Assembly (NCBI GenBank): GCA_963727835.1
Contig: CAVSIB010000060.1
Coordinates: 1-21,795 of the forward strand
Length of the DNA: 21,795 nucleotides
Direction: 5' to 3'
DNA from: G026625185 sp963727835
GTDB taxonomy: Bacteria > Desulfobacterota > WTBG01 > JAGOGO01
The translations under genes were made by a program, and so were the position numbers. Below are positions 16,141-21,795 of the stretch, piece by piece (position 1 is the first letter of the stretch; the number at the start of each line of letters is the position of its first letter). The notes beneath the pieces were generated by a model. The model was given only the letters and a program-made list of their open reading frames with translations. It was not told the origin of the DNA and made no database searches.

Positions 16141-16640
16141 ATGACAAATCGAACTTATGTTAAGTCAACTTTGCTCGGTGCACTTATTGCTCTTTCTGTC
16201 GGGGGATTTTTACTCCATGTGCGTATCCATCCGTTCGCCCAGAATTCTTCGAATATCGTTCCTATTATCTCATGTGTTCTTAGCATCATTGTGGTGCCCT
16301 TGCTTTTTTTTTCAAAAAGACAATCTCATATGGTTATGTTTTAAACGGATTTTTGGCTATCATCGCTACCGTTACCATGTCTCACTTTGCGATTGTTCAT
16401 TGGCCTTCCCCTGCCACACTGAAGCTCGGAATCATTTTGACTACAACACTCCCGGATATTTTGATCGTATGGAGTAAATTTTTTATTGGAAAATCTCTTT
16501 TTGATCTGGAAACCTTTGGCTATGACTCGGATAGGGCCAGGTTGGGCAAAACATATCGTTATCCCAACATGGGGTGGTGGCTTGTCCACCTTGTGGCTAT
16601 AACTATTGTCTATTCCCTTGGTAACGTATTATGGAGGTAG
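16141..16640 (+). CDS. Unrecognised multi-pass membrane protein, 166 aa after correcting one frameshift
   Basis: I do not recognise the family. An ideal ribosome site (AAAGGAGG) precedes the ATG at 16141. The first frame (MTNRTYVKS...) stops at 16344; the second (IIATVTMSHFAIVHW...) carries on to TAG 16638-16640. Adding one T to the T9 run at 16304-16312 joins them (FFKKTISYGYVLNGF...). The joined protein has about five hydrophobic segments: residues 8-25, 38-57, 64-85, 95-115 and 143-164, with a polar loop SLFDLETFGYDSDRARLGKTYRYPN before the last. The last helix begins MGWWLVHLVAITIVY. There are no catalytic motifs I can name. The next gene begins 2 nt after the stop behind GGAGG, and resembles this last helix. 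Confidence 0.7.
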
Positions 16641-16642
16641 CC

Positions 16643-16741
16643 ATGTCTAAGTTTAAATTATTTACCTTGAACTGGTGGATTCTCCATACAATAGCCTTGA
16701 TATTTTTTCTTTATCCTTGGTCATGCGGTGCACTTTTTTAA
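16643..16741 (+). CDS. 32-aa single-helix microprotein resembling the C-terminus of the upstream membrane protein
   Basis: The ATG at 16643 has GGAGG 5 nt upstream, overlapping the previous gene's last codons, so translational coupling is likely. The product starts MSKFKLFTLNWWILHTIALIFF, one hydrophobic helix. Aligned with the last helix of the upstream protein it shares WW, H, A and hydrophobic positions in register (GWWLVHLVAI against NWWILHTIAL). As written it ends PWSCGALF at TAA 16739-16741. Removing one C at 16715-16716 gives LYLGHAVHFFK, and its LG then also matches SLGNVLW upstream, so the 33-aa corrected form ending at 16744 is probably real. Function unknown; a helper subunit of the upstream protein is a reasonable guess. 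Confidence 0.55.
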   Translation: MSKFKLFTLNWWILHTIALIFFLYPWSCGALF

Positions 16742-16813
16742 ATGATCTTATTGCGCTGACATCAGCAATATGATCGACAAAATGTTTCAGCGATAATAAA
16801 TATGTTTGAGATC

Positions 16814-16841
16814 GTAAGGCGTAAAGCGTAAGAGGTGAGGT
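16814..16841 (+). repeat. Degenerate 7-bp tandem repeat (unit GTRARGN), four units
   Basis: Four consecutive units, GTAAGGC, GTAAAGC, GTAAGAG and GTGAGGT, follow one another without spacing, with a possible fifth (GTTAGCT). No function can be inferred. Confidence 0.5.
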
Positions 16842-16926
16842 GTTAGCTTAGTAGTTGTTAGAGAGCAAGCTGAAGGAATTCAAGGGGACATTCCATACGG
16901 GAGGAAATCTTTGATAAATTTTCCGT

Positions 16927-17010
16927 TTGCCAGCCCCAAATCCTTTTGATAAAATGCCAAAAAAATGTTTAACCGTTCCCCAGGCTACCTAAAGCTTATA
17001 AAAAAATGTT
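16927..17010 (+). repeat. Imperfect ~83-bp repeat, copy B
   Basis: Partner of copy A at 15038-15119, same orientation. This copy lies 77 bp ahead of tsaD. The two copies enclose about 1.9 kb made of remnants and small genes. Confidence 0.6.
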
Positions 17011-17087
17011 CTTAGACGAATTAGTAAGCGATGTGAAAGGTGATTTACGGGGAGCTAGTCGAACCTCAAGAGTTCATTAAGTAAGCT

Positions 17088-18107
17088 ATGATTGTTTTAG
17101 GTATCGAATCTTCTTGTGATGAAACTGCGGCTGCGGTGGTTAAGGATGGGAGAACCATTCTTTCCAATGTTGTAGCTTCGCAGGATGAAGTCCATAAAAT
17201 GTATGGTGGGGTCGTCCCGGAATTGGCCTCTCGCCATCATATTGAAAATATCACTCCGGTTATCAGCGCGGCGCTTGAGCAGGCAAAAAAATCCCTCAGC
17301 GATTTGGATGGGATTGCGGTAACGCAAGGCCCAGGGCTGGTGGGGTCGCTCTTGGTGGGATTGTCAGTCGCAAAAGCAATGGCGTATGTTTTGGAATTGC
17401 CGTTGGTCGGAGTGAACCATGTGGAGGGTCATATTGCGGCCTGCTTTTTAGAACACGATGAACTTAATTATCCCTTTCTCGCCTTAGTCGTTTCTGGAGG
17501 GCACACCAGTCTTTATGAAGTGCGCGGTCCGGGAGAAAACGTTTTATTAGGGCAAACTCGTGATGATGCGGCTGGAGAGGCTTTTGACAAAGTGGCTAAA
17601 TTTCTCAAATTAGGGTATCCCGGAGGTATTATCATTGATCGGCTTTCCCAGGCTGCCAATAGGAAAGCCTTTACTTTTCCCCGACCCTGGATCACGAGCG
17701 AGTCCTTGGATTTCAGCTTTTCGGGTTTAAAGACCGCGGTGATTACCTTTATTAAAAAATTGAACCACGAACCCACTGCTTCGGAAATTAATGATATCGC
17801 CGCTTCTTTTCAAGAAGCAGTGGTAGATGTATTGGTGGGGAAGGCCTTTTTAGCGGCTGAGCAAAAGGGATTAAATAAAATCGTGGTATGCGGAGGGGTA
17901 GCTTCCAACCAAAGGTTACGAGAGAGACTGCATGAGGAGGCGAAAAAAAGAGGCGCTTTGGTCTTTATCCCTTCACCTCATCTCTGTACTGACAACGCGG
18001 CCATGATTGCGGCTGCCGGGACGTATTATCTTGAAAGAGGAGTTCGTGCTCCGCTCAATTTGAATGCTTATTCCCGTTTACCCGTCCACGGAGTTTCTCA
18101 GCGTTAG
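17088..18107 (+). CDS. tsaD: tRNA N6-threonylcarbamoyladenosine synthase subunit TsaD
   Basis: TsaD transfers the threonylcarbamoyl group to A37 of ANN-decoding tRNAs, acting with TsaB and TsaE in the cytoplasm. The 339-aa product is full length: GIESSCDETAAAVV at the N-terminus, the metal-binding NHVEGHIAA (H111, H115), FLALVVSGGHTSL, DDAAGEAFDKVAK, FSFSGLKTAV, VVCGGVASNQRLRE and CTDNAAMIAAAG with the third metal-ligand Asp. The ATG at 17088 is the only sensible start; the ribosome site is weak. Frame intact. Convergent with folE2, with a 146-bp gap that contains no obvious terminator. Confidence 0.97.
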   Translation: MIVLGIESSCDETAAAVVKDGRTILSNVVASQDEVHKMYGGVVPELASRHHIENITPVISAALEQAKKSLSDLDGIAVTQGPGLVGSLLVGLSVAKAMAYVLELPLVGVNHVEGHIAACFLEHDELNYPFLALVVSGGHTSLYEVRGPGENVLLGQTRDDAAGEAFDKVAKFLKLGYPGGIIIDRLSQAANRKAFTFPRPWITSESLDFSFSGLKTAVITFIKKLNHEPTASEINDIAASFQEAVVDVLVGKAFLAAEQKGLNKIVVCGGVASNQRLRERLHEEAKKRGALVFIPSPHLCTDNAAMIAAAGTYYLERGVRAPLNLNAYSRLPVHGVSQR

Positions 18108-18253
18108 CCGTGAGTTATTACAGTCAGCACATATGGCATTCTGAGAAGTTTCGCGTTCCGCGGGATGACGAAGAGTGTCAAATTTATTAGAGACCATTTG
18201 TGAAATTTAGCCTGAGGGAAGCGAACGTCTTCAGAATGCTATTGCCAGAAAAG

Positions 18254-19036
18254 TTATTTACTCTGTTTTTCCACCATCGCGTATGCATTGTGATTATGAA
18301 TACTTTCCATGTTTTCCGACTCCACACTGAACCAGGTAAAGTTGGCATTGGCGGAGAGTTTCTCACCGATGGTACGCACCACATCTTCCACAAACATGGG
18401 GTTCTCGTAGGCTTGTTCAGTGACAAACTGTTCATCCCGTCGTTTTAAGAGCGAATACACCGGGGAACTCACTGACTCTTCAACGAGGTGAATAATATCT
18501 TCAATCCAGAAAAACTTTTTAAAGCAAAGGTGAACGGAGACTGTGCTTCTCTGATTGTGAGCTCCTTTTTTGCTTATTTCTTTTGAGCACGGGCAGAGCG
18601 TTGTGACCGGCACCTCAACCCCGACGATTAATTTATTGCGTCCATTGTTATCAGTAGAACCAATAAAGCGGCAGGTATATTCCAACAGGCTTTTGGATTT
18701 GGATACGGGCGCGGCTTTTTCGATAAAATAAGGGAATTCGATCTCCACATGAGCGGATTCTGCGTGGAGCTTTTTTTTTATTTTTGCGAGGATTCGGGGG
18801 ACATTTTTTATATCAATACCCTGGCGATATTCATTGAGGATCTCGATGAAACGGCTCATATGCGTTCCCTTAAAATGGTGGGGAAGGTTCACGTACATAT
18901 TAAACGTAGCAATGGTATGTTGGGTTTTATTTTTTTTGTCCTTAACAATGATCGGATATTTGATGTTTTTAACTCCCACCTTTTGAATCTCAATGTGGCG
19001 GTGATCAGGACGATTTTGGATGTCTTCGGGGAACAT
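18254..19036 (-). CDS. folE2: GTP cyclohydrolase FolE2 (type IB)
   Basis: FolE2 converts GTP to 7,8-dihydroneopterin triphosphate, the common precursor of folate and queuosine. The open frame starts at 19108, but the family opens at MFPEDIQNRPDHRHIEIQ, so I choose the ATG at 19036 (260 aa), preceded by AAGGGA. It lies 10 nt after the corrected queD stop. Family features are VGVKNIKYPI, the metal-ligand cysteine region VTTLCPCSKEISKKGAHNQRS, EDVVRTI and the C-terminal SIHNHNAYA. FolE2 can work with metals other than zinc and is unrelated in sequence to FolE. Being next to queD suggests a queuosine role here, though folate supply is equally possible. Confidence 0.95.
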   Translation of the reverse strand: MFPEDIQNRPDHRHIEIQKVGVKNIKYPIIVKDKKNKTQHTIATFNMYVNLPHHFKGTHMSRFIEILNEYRQGIDIKNVPRILAKIKKKLHAESAHVEIEFPYFIEKAAPVSKSKSLLEYTCRFIGSTDNNGRNKLIVGVEVPVTTLCPCSKEISKKGAHNQRSTVSVHLCFKKFFWIEDIIHLVEESVSSPVYSLLKRRDEQFVTEQAYENPMFVEDVVRTIGEKLSANANFTWFSVESENMESIHNHNAYAMVEKQSK

Positions 19037-19046
19037 ATTTTTTCCC

Positions 19047-19419
19047 TTATTTCTCTGAGTAGCTGGTAGAGGAATCATCTGATTCCCAAACCGTAACCTT
19101 GGCGACAATGCATTCTATCATGAGTGAGTGACTTTTTTAATTCCTGAAAAATATAAAAAGCGATATTTTCGGACGAAGGATTGAGAGCATCAAAAGGAGG
19201 GAGATCGTTAAGGTGCTTATGGTCAAGCCTCTGAATAATTTGATGCAGTTTTTGTTTTAAGACCTTAAAATCAATAACCATACCGAGGTTATCCAGCGTT
19301 TCTGCTGCTATCTGAACCCCCACTTTCCAATTATGACCATGGAGTTCTTCACAGTTTCCCTGATAACCTCGTAAACTATGCGCAGAGGAAAAATGAGTAT
19401 GGACCATGAGTTCGTACAT
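19047..19419 (-). CDS. queD: 6-carboxytetrahydropterin synthase QueD (C-terminal frame break)
   Basis: QueD turns dihydroneopterin triphosphate into 6-carboxy-tetrahydropterin, the second step of queuosine synthesis. I choose the ATG at 19419 because GAGAGG precedes it; an upstream in-frame ATG at 19452 adds 11 residues. Zinc ligands H14 (FSSAHSLRG), H27 and H29 (ELHGHNW), catalytic C23 (GNCEE), VIDFKVLK, LDHKHLND and NPSSENIA are all present. The open frame ends at 19075 with an odd tail (CRQGYGLGIR). Removing one base near 19113-19123 gives IECIVAKVTVWESDDSSTSYSEK, the family's normal final strand, to the TAA at 19047-19049 (123 aa). The lost Glu in WES is a substrate contact in this family, so the uncorrected protein would probably be inactive. 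Confidence 0.92.
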
Positions 19420-19473
19420 TTTTTCTATCCTCTCAATAGGTGTAATATCCAATGTTCATGCACGTGTACGCTC

Positions 19474-20408
19474 TTATCCGGTAGTGCGGTAAATCTCCTC
19501 GAGGATAGCGGTACCCCCCGCATTTAAGAGCTTTTCCGCTAAAAGAAGACCTATTTTTTCTGCTTCTTCGGGATTACCTTTGATTGTATCCCGAATAATC
19601 TTTTTCCCATCTAAAGAGCTGATCAGTCCCTCGAGGAATAATTTGCCGTTTGCTATTTTTCCAAAGGCAGCAATCGGTACTTGACACCCGCCCTCCAACC
19701 TTTTCAGAAAAGACCGCTCTGCGCATACACAGTGAGCGGTGTCGGTATGGTTGAGAAAAGCAACGATTTCGTTGGTTGTCCGGTCCTCTCGACGAGTTTC
19801 GATACCGAGCGCTCCCTGGCCAATGGCCGGAAGAAATTTTGCCGAATCCAGATACTGGGTAATTTTTCTTCCCACCCCATCCGGATAACTCCGGCAGTTG
19901 CGATAATAATACCATCAAGTTTTTCGGTTTCCAATTTTTTTATCCGGGTATCCAGGTTACCCCGGAGGGTTTCGATTTTAAAATCAGGTCGCAGATTAAG
20001 AAGCTGAGCTTGCCGACGCAAGCTCGACGTCCCTAATCGAGCATGCACCGGTAATTCTTCTAATCGTCTTCCCTCCCGGGAAATTAATGCATCTAACGGG
20101 TTTTCCCGTTTTGGGGTTACGCTGAGCATTAATTCTTGGGGAAGGAACGTTGGAACATCCTTCAGGCTATGGACCGCCAGATCGATTTTGTTTTTGATCA
20201 GAGCTTCTTCAATCTCTTTTATAAAAAGTCCTTTGCCTCCCACGTGAGCCAGGGGCACGTCATGTATTTTATCACCCATGGTTTTAATTTTTACCAGTTG
20301 GAAATCAAACTGGGGATATCTTCCCTTGAGCTGAGTTTTAACCCACTCGGCTTGCCTGAGGGCGAGGGCGCTTCCTCGTGTTCCGATAGAGAGCGTATCT
20401 TTTGCCAA
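19474..20408 (-). CDS. hemC: Porphobilinogen deaminase (hydroxymethylbilane synthase), frame break mid-gene
   Basis: HemC polymerises four porphobilinogens into hydroxymethylbilane on the way to heme, siroheme and cobalamin. The product starts at a TTG at 20408 (LSIGTRGSALALRQAEWV) with GGAAAG ahead of it. Typical motifs follow: GKGLFIKEIEEALI, DLAVHSLKDVPT, LGTSSLRRQAQL and ETLRGNLDTRIKKL. It then leaves frame after GVIRMGW. Adding one base to the G4 run (C4 at 19875-19878 on the plus strand) continues it as GRKITQYLD, LPAIGQGALGIE, and the dipyrromethane-cofactor cysteine in LEGGCQVPIAAFG, to the stop at 19474. The total is 311 aa, normal for the family. queD begins 54 nt downstream, so the two are probably co-transcribed. 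No other hem gene is in the window. Confidence 0.94.
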
Positions 20409-20531
20409 AAGGTCTTTCCTGTAAGGAAGAGTTAGTCTTAAAACCGAACAACCTTAAACCTCCCACAAAATTAACCCTGATGAGAGAGGGTGCGCAGAGA
20501 AAAGGAAAAGGTTTTTTTCATTCACATAATA

Positions 20532-20588
20532 AGAAGCCTTGGAAATTTAATGCCAGGGAAAAAGATTGTGGAGAGGCTTCAGCGCTTT
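20532..20588. other. Inverted repeat between the HEAT-like gene and hemC
   Basis: GAAGCCT (20532-20538) and AGGCTTC (20574-20580) are perfect inverted copies about 35 bp apart, just beyond the stop of the 20593 gene. There is no T-run after either arm, so a terminator is not established; it could be an mRNA stem in the spacer before hemC. Confidence 0.3.
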
Positions 20589-20592
20589 GAAT

Positions 20593-21795
20593 TTACCTGT
20601 GGACAATTAAAGAGTTATTCCTACGACGTTCAGTTCCTTCAGCATAAAAAAGGATGCTTCGGTGAACCAGTTTTTGTAAAAAGCCATGCTTTTCCGAAGC
20701 AATTCCTTGAGGTTTAAGATCCCAGGCCGCGCAGAGAGCACATTTAGCTTCTTCTTCCTTATTTGTGCGAAAGAGCATGTAAGCGGTTTCTTCCAAACGC
20801 CGCTGGTAAATTTTCCGAAAATCTTCATCAAATATTTTCTGCACTGCTTCAGAAAAAATTGCTTCCCGCCTTTGCTCAACGTGAAGGGGGTCCAAAACTA
20901 AAGGACTCTCTTCAATGGCTCTTAATTTTTCCAAATACCTCCAGACCAATCGTGGTTCCAAAAACCAGCTCTTGAATTCTTCAAGCTCAAAAAGCGAATG
21001 GTACTGATGCGGCGTAGCATTGAGGGTCGCCTCGTGGATAGTTTCGTGAGATATACAAGAATAAATAATGGGTTCGTTTACTGATCCCCTCAAGTCATCA
21101 ATTTCAACTTTCCAATGATTAAATTGTTCTGGTAACGGAATTCCTTTTTGCAGGTTAATCTGGTAGGCTTCATCAATAAGGAAATAACCGTATTCAGGGG
21201 TAATGTCAATAAATTGAACCACACCATCTTCGGAAATCTTCTTGAGGAAGTTTTTTATCTCTTTTCGTTTAAGGTCGAAGGCACTAAAATTTTTTATACC
21301 ATCTTGATCACTGAGGGTAATTTGAAAAAAAAGCACTCCCCACCGTAAAACCGACTTACTCAAAAAGATTAAACGGTCCCCTACATAATCGATGCCACTT
21401 ATGTAAACCGTGGCTTGAGATGGCTCAAGGTTTACAATTTTTAAAGGCTCACTCTCATCGGTTTCGGGGATAACCACCTCTAAGCCCTTGCTTTTCATTT
21501 GGAAAAGATGACGCTTTAACAGTCGGCGGAGATTTTTATCCTTGGTCTTCTTCAACATGTTACTAAAAATTTCTCCAACCTCTGCGGTGGCGTTCGGCGC
21601 TAACAAATTAATGATTTTCTCATCTAAGTCAGAGTCTTCTTTAATCAGTTGCAGGATAAAAGGAAAAGCTTTGGGAAACTCATCTAATATCTGTTTAATG
21701 ATGGAAAATTTTAGTTGCCCTGGCAAGGGGGCAAACTTTTTGAGGATAGCATCCTCTGTTCCTTCTTCCAAGAACCCTCCCAACTCAGTAAATTT
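20593..21795 (-). CDS. Conserved hypothetical helical protein (N-terminus beyond the window)
   Basis: I do not know its function. The frame is open to the window edge: TTG at 21783 is the first possible start, but no stop precedes it, so the true start probably lies outside. At least 396 aa are visible. The N-terminal third looks like short HEAT-type helices (LKFSIIKQILDEFPKAFPFILQLI..., NLRRLLKRHLFQMKSKG). A beta-rich middle contains VYISGIDYVGDRLIFLSK and FFQITLSDQDGIKNFSAFDLKRKE. The C-terminal third is helical (REAIFSEAVQKIFDEDFRKIYQRRLEETAYMLFRT), with two Cys in KCALCAAWD, ending SLIVHR. No catalytic motif is evident. It precedes hemC on the same strand by 184 bp. Confidence 0.7.
   Translation of the reverse strand, partial: KFTELGGFLEEGTEDAILKKFAPLPGQLKFSIIKQILDEFPKAFPFILQLIKEDSDLDEKIINLLAPNATAEVGEIFSNMLKKTKDKNLRRLLKRHLFQMKSKGLEVVIPETDESEPLKIVNLEPSQATVYISGIDYVGDRLIFLSKSVLRWGVLFFQITLSDQDGIKNFSAFDLKRKEIKNFLKKISEDGVVQFIDITPEYGYFLIDEAYQINLQKGIPLPEQFNHWKVEIDDLRGSVNEPIIYSCISHETIHEATLNATPHQYHSLFELEEFKSWFLEPRLVWRYLEKLRAIEESPLVLDPLHVEQRREAIFSEAVQKIFDEDFRKIYQRRLEETAYMLFRTNKEEEAKCALCAAWDLKPQGIASEKHGFLQKLVHRSILFYAEGTERRRNNSLIVHR

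Larger units (their letters stand above)
16742..17087 (+). other. Gap between microprotein and tsaD with short repeats
   Basis: No gene is recognised. It holds the degenerate 7-bp tandem at 16814-16841, the motif GAATTCAAGGGGACATTCC at 16879-16897, and repeat copy B at 16927-17010. The last 77 nt before tsaD show no clear promoter. Confidence 0.5.

Noticed and set aside
16879..16897. GAATTCAAGGGGACATTCC resembling sequence often found near IS200-type or REP-associated elements
   Set aside because: No transposase, no terminal hairpin pair and only one copy; not enough to call a mobile element.
1..21795. CRISPR array, tRNA, rRNA, insertion sequence or riboswitch
   Set aside because: Scanning by eye found no regularly spaced repeats, no tRNA-like cloverleaf or CCA end, no transposase motif and no recognisable riboswitch core.
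1..21795. Alternative genetic code or stop readthrough to explain the breaks
   Set aside because: Most breaks are frame changes, not in-frame stops; TAA, TAG and TGA all serve as normal ends of intact genes here.

Overview
The window reads as chromosomal DNA of an uncultured, probably anaerobic, Gram-negative-type bacterium. The reasons are a SPOR cell-wall protein, a PurF with four Fe-S-type cysteines, the metal-dependent queuosine enzyme QueH and the FolE2-type GTP cyclohydrolase. Codon use and gene order do not let me name a phylum; a candidate-phylum metagenomic assembly such as Omnitrophota is a guess. Nearly all recognisable genes are housekeeping genes: ruvB, argS, purF, nadB, tsaD, hemC, queD, folE2, queH, and a carboxynorspermidine dehydrogenase/decarboxylase pair.

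Layout. 1-775: a MntA/HepT (MNT/HEPN) toxin-antitoxin pair broken by many indels. 802-1865: ruvB. 1866-2430: AT-rich gap. 2431-4864: argS and a membrane-anchored SPOR protein, convergent with a TIM-barrel isomerase-like gene (4779-5683, minus). 5858-6373: unknown protein behind a good promoter. 6378-7130 (minus): queH and a DUF2905 membrane protein. 7349-8266: response regulator/diguanylate cyclase. 8360-11382: purF and nadB, convergent with overlapping stop codons. 11517-12488: small accessory genes (unknown ORF, PspC-domain protein, nucleotidyltransferase with an internal stop). 12576-14998: two-gene polyamine operon, visibly G+C-richer than its surroundings. 15038-17010: a patch of gene remnants, a YCII protein, a small membrane-protein/microprotein operon and short repeats, bracketed by two copies of an ~83-bp imperfect repeat. 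17088-18107: tsaD. 18254-21783 (minus): an unknown helical-repeat protein (cut by the window edge), hemC, queD and folE2.

The strongest window-wide signal is the number of single-base frame breaks. ruvB, argS, the SPOR gene, the TIM-barrel gene, the 16141-16640 membrane-protein gene, its microprotein neighbour, queD, hemC, mntA and hepT all regain a family-like or continuous reading when one base is added or removed (several events in hepT, perhaps two in the SPOR gene). Many of these sites lie in homopolymer runs, often G4 or long A/T runs. Essential genes are affected while long genes such as purF, nadB, nspC and tsaD are intact, so consensus (sequencing) error is the simplest explanation. 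I therefore annotate frame-corrected extents and say so in each entry.

Functional links. QueD, QueH and probably FolE2 serve queuosine synthesis (FolE2 also feeds folate), but queC and queE are not here. HemC belongs to tetrapyrrole synthesis, NadB to NAD synthesis, PurF to purines, TsaD to tRNA t6A. No convincing new large system is present. The least explained items are the membrane protein plus its C-terminal-helix-like microprotein, the paired 83-bp repeat, and two perfect palindromes upstream of nadB.
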